NCBI GenBank assembly: GCA_964494395.1
Contig: CAZBTI010000068.1
Location: forward strand, 1 to 17,860
Direction of reading: 5' to 3'
From: SHLQ01 sp964494395
GTDB taxonomy: Bacteria; Actinomycetota; Acidimicrobiia; Acidimicrobiales; SHLQ01
Length of the DNA: 17,860 nucleotides
A program made the translations under genes and the position numbers. This document shows positions 5,340 to 12,063 of the stretch, piece by piece. Below the pieces are notes generated by a model. The model saw only the letters and a program-made list of their open reading frames with translations. It was not told the origin of the DNA and made no database searches. Every line of letters starts with the position of its first letter. The first letter of the stretch is position 1.

Positions 5340-6704
5340 ATGGCACGACGCTCGCGACCAATCCTTGTGGGCATGGCGTGTTCGGTTGCTCTACTCGGGG
5401 CGTGCTCTACGGGCGGAGGCAATGCCGACGACGCGTCGAGCGAACCGTCTGAGCAGGTAGCACCCGCCGAAGGCGCAACGACGACCGAGCCACCCGAGGA
5501 CCCTTCGACGAATGGGGCTACGGACCCTGCAGATAGCGCTCCCGAGGCCGAGCCTTCCCTTCCTCCGGTGTCGGTCGATGACCTATCTGAGCTCACCGGC
5601 AATCTCGTCCTGATCGACTCGGATGAACAGGTCGTGATTACCCAGCCCGATGGCTCACTCCCCCTTGTTGTGAGTGATCCCGATACGGTGAATTCTCAAC
5701 CGACATGGTCGCGGAACGGTAGCCGCGTTGCGTGGACGAGTTTCGGAGCGGACGGAGCGACGCTCTCTTTGGCTACCGGTGAGGGTGAGGTCACGAGCGT
5801 TCCGGTGGTGAGCCCTGCCTTCTATCTCTCATGGTCGCCCGATGACACGTGGATCGGCGGGCTACGCCCGACCGCTGGCGGAATGGAAATGTTTGTCGCC
5901 GACATCGAAGCACAAACCGATCGCCAAGTCAGCCAGGCGCAGCCCTTCTACTTCGATTGGGCTGATGACGACGCAATCGTGGCGGCGCTTGGCTCCCAGT
6001 TGCTCGTCGATATCTCTGCGAGTGACGCGGTCAATCCACTACGTCGTCCGCTCGAACTTCCGTTGGGAGCATTTCAGGCGCCGACGGTGCTTCCTGACGG
6101 CGACGTCATCGCGGCGTTGATTCTCGATAACGAGAACGCGCTGGTTCGCCTCACGGGTGCTGACCCTGAGGTCATTGCCACTGCCGATGCGCCGATGCTC
6201 ATCTCGGTGTCCCCCGATGGGCAGCGGGTCGCTGCGGTAGTGGCGCCCGATGTTGGTGGCCAACAAGCCGAGTCCGAAGTGATCCAGTTCCAGTTCGATG
6301 AGCCGATCGAGTTGGAGACCGGCCGGGTGACGATCATCGATCTCGGCACAGGAGAATCACAAACCCAGCCACAAGAGCAGGTCGTGGCATTCAGTTGGAG
6401 TCCGGACAGCACGACGCTTTCGTTGCTGTCGCTCAACGGGTCTGCGCTGCAGTGGACCTTCAGCACCCCCGAGGGCGATGTGGACGGAGCGGAGTTCTTC
6501 CCGAGCGCCCGTTTCTCACAGCGCTATCTACCGTTCTTTGATCAGTACAACCTGTCGTCGACCGCGTGGTCGCCAACGAGCGATGCGATCGTCTTTGCGG
6601 GAACGATCGATAATGAGGCAGGGGTGTTTGTCGATCTGGTCTCCGACGACGCCGGCCCAGCCAGAATTACCGAAGGCGAAATAGCCTTCTGGTCCCCGAA
6701 CTAA
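5340..6704 (+). CDS. Secreted beta-propeller (PD40/TolB-like) lipoprotein
   Basis: The 454-residue protein begins with a basic n-region and a hydrophobic core ending in the lipobox LGAC (Cys22), so it should be a lipoprotein anchored on the outer face of the cytoplasmic membrane. An acidic, Pro/Thr/Ala-rich linker (about 25-80) follows. Then comes a propeller made of repeated S-W-S-P-D type strands: PTWSRNGSRVAW, LSWSPDDTWIGG, ISVSPDGQRVAA, FSWSPDSTTLSL, TAWSPTSDAIVF and a closing AFWSPN. These are PD40/WD40-like repeats as in TolB and other scaffold proteins. No enzyme motif is visible. It probably binds protein or peptidoglycan fragments in the cell wall space. It follows the OmpA block by 30 nt on the same strand and ends 17 nt before the assembly gap. 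Assignment as a propeller lipoprotein is firm; the ligand is unknown. Confidence 0.9.
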   Translation: MARRSRPILVGMACSVALLGACSTGGGNADDASSEPSEQVAPAEGATTTEPPEDPSTNGATDPADSAPEAEPSLPPVSVDDLSELTGNLVLIDSDEQVVITQPDGSLPLVVSDPDTVNSQPTWSRNGSRVAWTSFGADGATLSLATGEGEVTSVPVVSPAFYLSWSPDDTWIGGLRPTAGGMEMFVADIEAQTDRQVSQAQPFYFDWADDDAIVAALGSQLLVDISASDAVNPLRRPLELPLGAFQAPTVLPDGDVIAALILDNENALVRLTGADPEVIATADAPMLISVSPDGQRVAAVVAPDVGGQQAESEVIQFQFDEPIELETGRVTIIDLGTGESQTQPQEQVVAFSWSPDSTTLSLLSLNGSALQWTFSTPEGDVDGAEFFPSARFSQRYLPFFDQYNLSSTAWSPTSDAIVFAGTIDNEAGVFVDLVSDDAGPARITEGEIAFWSPN

Positions 6705-6721
6705 GGCCGGAGCCACAACAG

Positions 6722-6821
6722 NNNNNNNNNNNNNNNNNNNNNNNNNNNNNNNNNNNNNNNNNNNNNNNNNNNNNNNNNNNNNNNNNNNNNNNNNNNNNNN
6801 NNNNNNNNNNNNNNNNNNNNN
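6722..6821. other. Assembly gap of 100 N
   Basis: Exactly 100 N, a conventional filler for a gap of unknown length. The genes on both sides are complete and convergent. What the gap hides, and whether the two sides are really adjacent, cannot be seen. Confidence 0.99.
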
Positions 6822-6865
6822 GGCCCGAGCGAGCCGAGAGCGGGAAAGATCGATAATCGGTGACT

Positions 6866-6891
6866 CGTGGCAAAATCTCTTCCCTGCCACG
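6866..6891. terminator. Hairpin after the amidase gene, possible terminator
   Basis: CGTGGCA (6866-6872) pairs with TGCCACG (6885-6891), a 7-bp stem with a 12-nt loop, starting 10 nt beyond the amidase stop codon. It could end transcripts from either direction. There is no U-tract. Confidence 0.4.
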
Positions 6892-6901
6892 ACGTCAACG
6901 A

Positions 6902-8236
6902 TTACAACGCCGGGTCGGTGCAGCCGCCGAAGCCGCCGGTGCCCGCTGATGAGTCGTCGACGAAGTCCGAAAGGTAGCCGGTGCCTTGTGCGTCGGTGGT
7001 TGCCCAGCGGATGAGGCCGTCAGCGATTGCCTTGGCGTGTGACCACTGGAACTCGTTGTCGACGAAGAGGGCTTCTTCTGATGCGTTGGTGAGGTAGCCG
7101 GCTTCGGTGATGATCGAAGGGACACCTGGGGTGAAGCGGTGGATGCCGTAGAGGTCGTCACCGCTGCTGTTGAAGCGGGTGCCGACGCCGTTGCGCCATC
7201 CGCCGACCCAGTCGGCTTCGTAGGCGCCGACGTGGTCGAGCATCTCTTCGAAGACGATTCCGCCGAGGCGGCGGGCTTCGGCGTTTCCGCCGTCGACAAA
7301 GATCTCCGAGCCTGGGGTTGATTGTGGCCGGGTGGCTCCGCCGTTGTGGTGGATCGAGACGAAGGCTCGTGGGTTTACCGAGTTTGCAATGGTTCCGCGT
7401 GTTTGGAGCGGAATGCGGATGTCGGTGGTGCGTACCTGTAGGACGGTGTAGCCCGCTTCTTCGAGGTACCACTCGACGATTCCAGCGATGCGAAGGTTGA
7501 GGTCTTTCTCGATTGCGCCGGCGGGACCGACAGCGCCGGTTTCGCTTCCTCCGTGTCCGGCGTCGAGTACGAAGTCGACTTGGCTGATGTGGGTGCCGTT
7601 GGCGATCGTGACTTCGTTGCCGCACGGCGTTGTGGCTCTAAAGCCGCCATCTGCGGCCGGTGCGATGATCGGAAGGACGACGCCTCGGGGGCTGATGACG
7701 ACACCGCCGTCGCCGGTGGCTGCTTCGGCTGGCTCGGGGGCTTCTGCTGGTTCGACGGCAGCTTCTGCAGCCGTGGTCGTTGTCGTCGGCGCTGCGGTCG
7801 TCGTCGGCGCCGCGGTTGTCGTCGTAGTCGTTGGCGCTGCGGTTGTTGTCGTGGTCGACGGCGCCGTGGTTGTTGTTGTCGAGGTTGTTGAAGACGTGGT
7901 CGCCGTCTCGGGGATGACGAGGGTGTCGCGGGTCGTGTTCAACTCGCCGAGGAAGGACTCGACCTCTTCGCTGAGTTCGACCTCGCTCAATACCTCGACT
8001 TCGATCTCCTCAGCGTCGGGTGACGTGGCTGGATCTGGTTCGGGAGTGACTGCCTGGCGGGCGGCGAGGACAGTAGACGTCGTCGTCGGCGCATCTGTTA
8101 CCTCGCCAGCAGTCGCTAAGCGATCGCCGGCGGATTGCGCAACGAGGGTTGTCTCTGACTCCCCAAATGGGGGCAGCGCTAAAAGGGCACCAATAAAGAG
8201 CAGCGTGCCAATAGCGGCAGTGAAGATGTAACGCAC
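6902..8236 (-). CDS. Secreted N-acetylmuramoyl-L-alanine amidase (Amidase_3 family)
   Basis: From GTG 8236 the protein has 444 residues: a signal sequence or anchor (about 5-25), an acidic segment, a Thr/Ala/Pro linker (about 111-155), then a zinc amidase domain (about 220-425). The catalytic set is visible: LDAGHGG with His228, Glu243 in AIEKDLN, His296 in SIHHNG, and the catalytic Glu378 in TEAGYLTN. Amidase_3 enzymes cut the bond between N-acetylmuramic acid and L-alanine of the stem peptide and act in cell separation and wall turnover. I prefer GTG 8236 because GGAGG stands 4 nt upstream and the signal peptide begins right there; the frame is open up to 8287, but that would add 17 polar residues before the signal. 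It lies 149 nt behind the membrane protein/AAA+ operon, has its own leader, and is convergent with the lipoprotein across the gap. Confidence 0.93.
   Translation of the reverse strand: MRYIFTAAIGTLLFIGALLALPPFGESETTLVAQSAGDRLATAGEVTDAPTTTSTVLAARQAVTPEPDPATSPDAEEIEVEVLSEVELSEEVESFLGELNTTRDTLVIPETATTSSTTSTTTTTAPSTTTTTAAPTTTTTTAAPTTTAAPTTTTTAAEAAVEPAEAPEPAEAATGDGGVVISPRGVVLPIIAPAADGGFRATTPCGNEVTIANGTHISQVDFVLDAGHGGSETGAVGPAGAIEKDLNLRIAGIVEWYLEEAGYTVLQVRTTDIRIPLQTRGTIANSVNPRAFVSIHHNGGATRPQSTPGSEIFVDGGNAEARRLGGIVFEEMLDHVGAYEADWVGGWRNGVGTRFNSSGDDLYGIHRFTPGVPSIITEAGYLTNASEEALFVDNEFQWSHAKAIADGLIRWATTDAQGTGYLSDFVDDSSAGTGGFGGCTDPAL
7772..7906 (-). repeat. Low-complexity Thr/Ala/Pro linker repeats in the amidase gene
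   Basis: About 45 codons, mostly Thr with Ala-Pro interruptions (TTTTTAAPTTT units), link the anchor to the amidase domain. The DNA is a degenerate array of gtcgtcgtcggcgctgcg-like units seen on the plus strand. Such linkers are common in actinobacterial wall proteins and may vary in length between strains. Confidence 0.85.
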
Positions 8237-8333
8237 GGAACCTCCGCACCTCCAACGAGGTGCATTCTGAAGTTGAAGCGCGAACACTTCAACGAAAACA
8301 CTAAAAGTGCCCCGCTCCGCGACCTAGATAGTA
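8237..8333 (-). promoter_or_regulatory. Promoter and structured 5' leader of the amidase gene
   Basis: A -10-like TACTAT (8333-8328) would give a leader of about 85 nt. It can form three hairpins in a row: CACT/AGTG (8299-8309), GTTGAAG/CTTCAAC with an 8-nt loop (8272-8293), and GCACCTC/GAGGTGC with a 4-nt loop (8246-8263). The last ends 1 nt before the Shine-Dalgarno GGAGG (8245-8241). The ACCTC arm of the last hairpin could pair instead with GAGGT overlapping the Shine-Dalgarno, so two exclusive folds are possible. I do not recognise a known riboswitch class. Confidence 0.45.
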
Positions 8334-8385
8334 GATCAACCGATTCCAGCGGGTGTTGGACTACCTATCGGGAATTTGCGCGGAT

Positions 8386-9414
8386 CTATGAGTCGTTGCC
8401 TCGACCGCGTGTCGAGTCCCATGCTGAGCCGGTGTTGTCGCGGGTGAACGGCTCCTTCGGCGGCGTCCGACCAGAGAGTTCAGCGTCGATGACATCGAGT
8501 TTCCAGCGTGCTTTGGAGATGTCGATTCGGAGGTCGGCAACCTCGTGGCCGGTCTCCGCCGCGTCTGCCTTTTCGAGTACGTCTCGATAGGTGCTCGATG
8601 CGTCGACGAAGCGGGCCTTCAACGACTTGTCGTCGGCGAGGGTGACGCGAGGGTCGAGGTCGAGAATCAGATCGCTCATCGCCTGAAGTTCGTCCTTGGT
8701 GCTGTCGCGTGCGTCCGATGTCGTGACTGCACGCCGAGCCGCCTTGTTTCGGGCGGAGATGACCGATGCCAACGCGAGCGCTCCAGCGACGATGGCGAGA
8801 ATGATGAGGATGCGCATACCGGCAAAGATACCGGTTTCTGGATCACCTGTCGGTGTGTTGTCCACTGCTGACTCGGTCGTGGCGCTCTCGGGGATGGGAG
8901 CGAAGGTGTCTCCGAGCGCAATGAGTTCTCTCGCTGCGGTCGCAAATGAAGCTGGTGGATCGGAGCGGTCGAAGTCGGCCATCACCTGGCCGACGTTGAA
9001 GAACGGAAAGGCCGTCGTGGCTCCGCCGATCTGGTCGCCGGTGACGAACAGCAAGGTGGTTGGGCCTTCTGCGCCGGCGAGGATGTCGAGGGTGGATTGG
9101 GCGAGCAGACCCGCAGGATTTTGGTTCGGGTCTTGTTGGACCTCAAAGGATCGGTCGGTGTAGGCAAAGGAGAAGTCGTCGCCGAACTCGGTAACGAGAG
9201 CGTTCATGTCGGCAACGGACAGGGTTCCCGACTCGTCCCACCAGCCGTCTTCGAGAACCGCCTCGGCAATGATTGCCTGAAGGGATCGCTGGGCCTCATC
9301 GTTTTGATCTGGATCATTTTGAGCAGAGAGTGGTGGAGCCACCAGTCCAATCAGTGCCAGCGCGAGCACTACCAACGCAATGACCTGTCGCCATGAGGGA
9401 GTGGGTTGGTTCAC
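8386..9414 (-). CDS. Secreted-domain membrane protein, partner of the AAA+ ATPase, function unknown
   Basis: The 342-residue protein has an N-terminal signal peptide (hydrophobic about 11-29, likely cleavage after LSA 31) and an extracytoplasmic domain (about 32-195). A transmembrane helix (about 197-219, ILIILAIVAGALALASVIS) and a charged cytoplasmic helical region (about 221-310) follow, with a polar tail. The outer domain alternates helix and strand (MNALVTEFGDDFSFAY, TTLLFVTGDQIGG) and is reminiscent of TPM-type domains, but I cannot confirm this. Its ATG overlaps the stop of the AAA+ ATPase gene by 4 nt (ATGA), so the two are translationally coupled and the cytoplasmic tail may be where the ATPase acts. 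The amidase gene follows on the same strand, pointing to a role at the cell wall. Confidence 0.85.
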   Translation of the reverse strand: MNQPTPSWRQVIALVVLALALIGLVAPPLSAQNDPDQNDEAQRSLQAIIAEAVLEDGWWDESGTLSVADMNALVTEFGDDFSFAYTDRSFEVQQDPNQNPAGLLAQSTLDILAGAEGPTTLLFVTGDQIGGATTAFPFFNVGQVMADFDRSDPPASFATAARELIALGDTFAPIPESATTESAVDNTPTGDPETGIFAGMRILIILAIVAGALALASVISARNKAARRAVTTSDARDSTKDELQAMSDLILDLDPRVTLADDKSLKARFVDASSTYRDVLEKADAAETGHEVADLRIDISKARWKLDVIDAELSGRTPPKEPFTRDNTGSAWDSTRGRGNDS

Positions 9415-10892
9415 CCAGGATCCTCCGCTGCCACGTCGGTCTCAGGATCCGCCAGCGCTGCTCCCTCTTCTTCGCGAGCTTCCTCGTTGGATCCTTCCAC
9501 GAGTTCGATCCCGTCGATGTCTTCCATGGTGAGCGTCATCAGCTCGTCATTTGATGGATCTTCGATCTCGACCATGCGCACTGCGTGGCGCGAGACGGCC
9601 GCTTCGAAAAGGTTTCTGGCAGTACGGCCGTTGCCAAAGCCCTGTCCACGGTCTTGTTCGGAGAAGAACCTGAGGACAGCCTCCTCGCCGGTGTCGTCGA
9701 GGTGATACTCCTGGCTACCGGAAATGAGGCTGAAGATCTTTAACAGTTCGTCGTCGTCATAATCCTCGAAACGAATCGTTCGAGGGAAACGCGACTTCAT
9801 GCCTGGGTTTGCTTCGACGAGGTCGGCCATTTCGTTGGGGTAGCCAGCGAGGACGACGACGACGCTGTCGCGTCGATCTTCGACGAGTTTCACCATGGTG
9901 TCGATGGCTTCACGTCCGAAGTCCTTCTCGCCACCGCGGGTAAGCGAATATGCCTCGTCGACAAGGAGGACACCTTCGTCGGCGCGATCGAACAACTCGT
10001 TGACCTTGGCCGCGGTCTGGCCGACGAAACCAGCGACCATTCCAGAACGGTCGGTTTCGACGAGGTGACCCTTATCGACGACACCGAGGCTGCGATAAAT
10101 CTGCGCGAGCAGACGAGCAACGGTGGTCTTGCCGGTGCCGGGGTTCCCGACGAAGATCAGGTGGCGGCTCGAATCTGGAACGGGAAGTCCGCGTTCCGCG
10201 CGCAACTTCTGCACCTTGAGAAGCGCAGCGACGAGCTTGACCTCTTCCTTTACCGATTCGAGTCCGATCAGGTCGTCGAGTTCTTCGAGTAGGTCGTCGA
10301 TGTCGCGTTGGGGTGGGAGTTCTGCTTCGGTCGGTGGCGTGGCGGGCGTTGGAGAGCCACTTGTGGCCACCGATGCTCCAGCGTTGACGTTTCCGCTCTT
10401 CATAGTGCGGAGCATCATCGAGCGAAATTGTTCGACTCCGGAAAGCTCGAAGCGACTGGTGTAATCGTCGAGGCCGATGGCGGTGTGAGCCATTCGTAGA
10501 GCTTGTTCGTAGTACACGCTCGAGTAGGCCGTGCCGTTCTGCTGGTCCGCTGCGACCAGCGAGTTGAACAACCCCGACGGCTCGTTGAGCCACGACCGCT
10601 TGCCGGTGATAATGCCAGCGGTGCGCACATCGGAGGGCTTGGTGTTCGGTGGGAGTAGTTCGGGGAAGTGTTGCTCGAGCGCAACGATGAAAGCCTCGAG
10701 TTCAAGATCGGAGTGGCTATCGTCGCAGTCGATAAATGCCGCCGAGCAGTTGAACGCGTCCAAGGCGAGATCTTTTCGGAGCTGGTCTGTACTCCGGCGG
10801 AGCGTGCTATCGGCTACCGGTTCGAGAGTGGCCATAAGCGAGTCGATAAATGCTTCGACCGAGTTCGCGAGTCCGAGATCAGGTTCTGCCAT
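9411..10892 (-). CDS. CbxX/CfqX (EccA/SpoVK-like) AAA+ ATPase with N-terminal TerB-like domain
   Basis: The 493-residue protein has an N-terminal helical domain (about 10-165) with a pattern like TerB (FNCSAAFIDCDDSHSDLELE). A Pro/Thr/Ala linker (about 168-195) and a CbxX/CfqX-type AAA+ module (about 197-475) follow. The module has Walker A GNPGTGKT (249-256), the GFVGQTA pore-loop region, Walker B VLLVDE (308-313), sensor 1 in LAGYPNE, an arginine-finger region KSRFPR (366-371) and sensor 2 NGRTARNL. The family includes CbbX (Rubisco activase), SpoVK and the type VII secretion ATPase EccA. No ESX or Rubisco genes are nearby, so its client is unknown; the overlapping membrane protein is the obvious candidate. 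A TAAGCT -10 box lies 7 nt before the ATG. It is divergent from ltaE with 36 nt between start codons. Confidence 0.92.
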   Translation of the reverse strand: MAEPDLGLANSVEAFIDSLMATLEPVADSTLRRSTDQLRKDLALDAFNCSAAFIDCDDSHSDLELEAFIVALEQHFPELLPPNTKPSDVRTAGIITGKRSWLNEPSGLFNSLVAADQQNGTAYSSVYYEQALRMAHTAIGLDDYTSRFELSGVEQFRSMMLRTMKSGNVNAGASVATSGSPTPATPPTEAELPPQRDIDDLLEELDDLIGLESVKEEVKLVAALLKVQKLRAERGLPVPDSSRHLIFVGNPGTGKTTVARLLAQIYRSLGVVDKGHLVETDRSGMVAGFVGQTAAKVNELFDRADEGVLLVDEAYSLTRGGEKDFGREAIDTMVKLVEDRRDSVVVVLAGYPNEMADLVEANPGMKSRFPRTIRFEDYDDDELLKIFSLISGSQEYHLDDTGEEAVLRFFSEQDRGQGFGNGRTARNLFEAAVSRHAVRMVEIEDPSNDELMTLTMEDIDGIELVEGSNEEAREEEGAALADPETDVAAEDPG

Positions 10893-10899
10893 AGCGGTC

Positions 10900-10920
10900 A
10901 GCTTACGGGCTGATTAGCAT
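10900..10920. promoter_or_regulatory. Divergent back-to-back promoters of the AAA+ gene and ltaE
   Basis: On the minus strand TAAGCT (10905-10900) is 7 nt before the AAA+ ATG; on the plus strand TAGCAT (10915-10920) is 8 nt before the ltaE ATG. The two -10 boxes are only 9 nt apart, so the -35 region of each lies over the other gene's promoter or coding start and polymerase binding should be mutually exclusive. Both mRNAs would be leaderless or nearly so. Confidence 0.5.
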
Positions 10921-10928
10921 CTCGGATA

Positions 10929-11915
10929 ATGATCGATCTTCGCAGCGACACCGTTACCCGACCCGGCCCCGAGATGCGAGCAGCAATGGCTACCGCCGAG
11001 GTGGGTGACGATGTCTGGGGTGACGATGTAACGGTGACCGCGCTCGAAGAGAAGACGGCCGCGTTGCTCGGCAAAGAGGCGGCGGTCTTTGTCCCATCTG
11101 GAACCCAGTCGAACCTGTGCGCCATCCTCGCTCACTGCGCCCGCGGCGAGGAATACATCGTTGGCCAGGCCGCGCACACCTACAAATACGAGGCGGGCGG
11201 CGCGGCGGTACTGGGGAGCGTCCAACCCCAACCGATCGAGTTTGCCCCCGACGGGACCCTCGACCTCGACATGGTGGCTTCGAAGATCAAGCCCGACGAC
11301 CCACACTTCGCCCGAACGCGCTTGCTCGCATTGGAGAACACCGTCCACGGTCAGGTCTTGCCACTGTCTTATGGCGACGACGCAAGGGCGCTCGTCGATG
11401 AGCACGGCCTGTCGCTACACCTCGACGGGGCGCGAATCTGGAATGCGGCAGTGGCACTCGACGTGGATGTCGCCGAGATTGCTCGACCGTTCGACAGCGT
11501 GTCGGTGTGCTTGTCGAAGGGGCTCGGGGCCCCGGTTGGCTCGGTGCTGACCGGATCCCCCGACCTGATCCACTCGGCGCGACGCTGGCGCAAGATGCTG
11601 GGCGGCGGCATGCGCCAGGCCGGTGTCCTCGCTGCTGCTGGCATCTATGCCCTCGACCATCAGCGGAATCGCATTGCCGATGACCATGAGATGGCGCGCC
11701 GAATCGGGGCTGCGCTCGCTCCAGTTTCTGGAGCCACCGTCACGAAGATCACCACGAACATGGTGTTTGCCGGGTTCGAAGATGGCGAGCGGGCTGCGGC
11801 GCGACTGGAAGCGGCAGGCTTTCTCGCTGCGCCCGTCGAGGGAACAACGCGGTTCGTCACACACCTCGACCTGCCCGACGACACGCCCGAACGACTCGCT
11901 TCAGCGCTCGCATAA
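10929..11915 (+). CDS. ltaE: Low-specificity L-threonine aldolase
   Basis: The 328-residue protein has the full set of family features: the start IDLRSDTVTRPG, the GDDVWGDDVTV segment, PSGTQSNLCA, His83 that stacks on the cofactor (AAHTYKYEAGG), LHLDGARIWNA with Asp166 and Arg169, the PLP lysine Lys197 in VCLSKGLGAPVGS, and KMLGGGMRQAG. It is a fold-type I PLP enzyme in the cytoplasm that cleaves L-threonine and L-allo-threonine to glycine and acetaldehyde. The length is slightly short of the usual ~333-345 but nothing is missing. It is transcribed alone, divergent from the AAA+ gene, and no glycine or one-carbon genes are nearby. Confidence 0.96.
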   Translation: MIDLRSDTVTRPGPEMRAAMATAEVGDDVWGDDVTVTALEEKTAALLGKEAAVFVPSGTQSNLCAILAHCARGEEYIVGQAAHTYKYEAGGAAVLGSVQPQPIEFAPDGTLDLDMVASKIKPDDPHFARTRLLALENTVHGQVLPLSYGDDARALVDEHGLSLHLDGARIWNAAVALDVDVAEIARPFDSVSVCLSKGLGAPVGSVLTGSPDLIHSARRWRKMLGGGMRQAGVLAAAGIYALDHQRNRIADDHEMARRIGAALAPVSGATVTKITTNMVFAGFEDGERAAARLEAAGFLAAPVEGTTRFVTHLDLPDDTPERLASALA

Positions 11916-11968
11916 CGCGGACCTGAATTCGGGCTAGCCGGCGGCCCAAAGGCCTATGCCAGGCGGTA

Positions 11969-11986
11969 CACGACCTAAAAGTCGTG
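11969..11986 (+). terminator. Hairpin after ltaE, possible terminator
   Basis: CACGAC (11969-11974) and GTCGTG (11981-11986) form a 6-bp stem with a CTAAAA loop, followed by GTCCTT. It is in the 148-nt space between ltaE and the RTX protein gene. The rest of that space holds only a possible GGCTC/GAGCC stem near 12000 and the promoter region of the next gene. Confidence 0.4.
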
Positions 11987-12063
11987 GTCCTTAAGGCTCA
12001 AATCTGCTCTAGAGAGCCGATCGCCTTACATAGTTTGCGTAATAGCTCGCCATAAATACATGT

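Noticed and set aside
7772..7906. Repeat array that might be mistaken for a CRISPR or satellite
   Set aside because: It is in-frame coding low complexity (Thr/Ala/Pro linker) without spacers of constant length.
7488..8231. Long plus-strand open frame opposite the amidase gene, Val-rich
   Set aside because: It is the antisense of the Thr-rich linker and signal region; its composition (VVVV runs) follows from Thr codons read backwards and it has no family features.
11916..12063. Possible small RNA or riboswitch between ltaE and the RTX protein gene
   Set aside because: There are short stems, but I could match no known riboswitch, tRNA or other RNA class; only the hairpin at 11969-11986 is listed.
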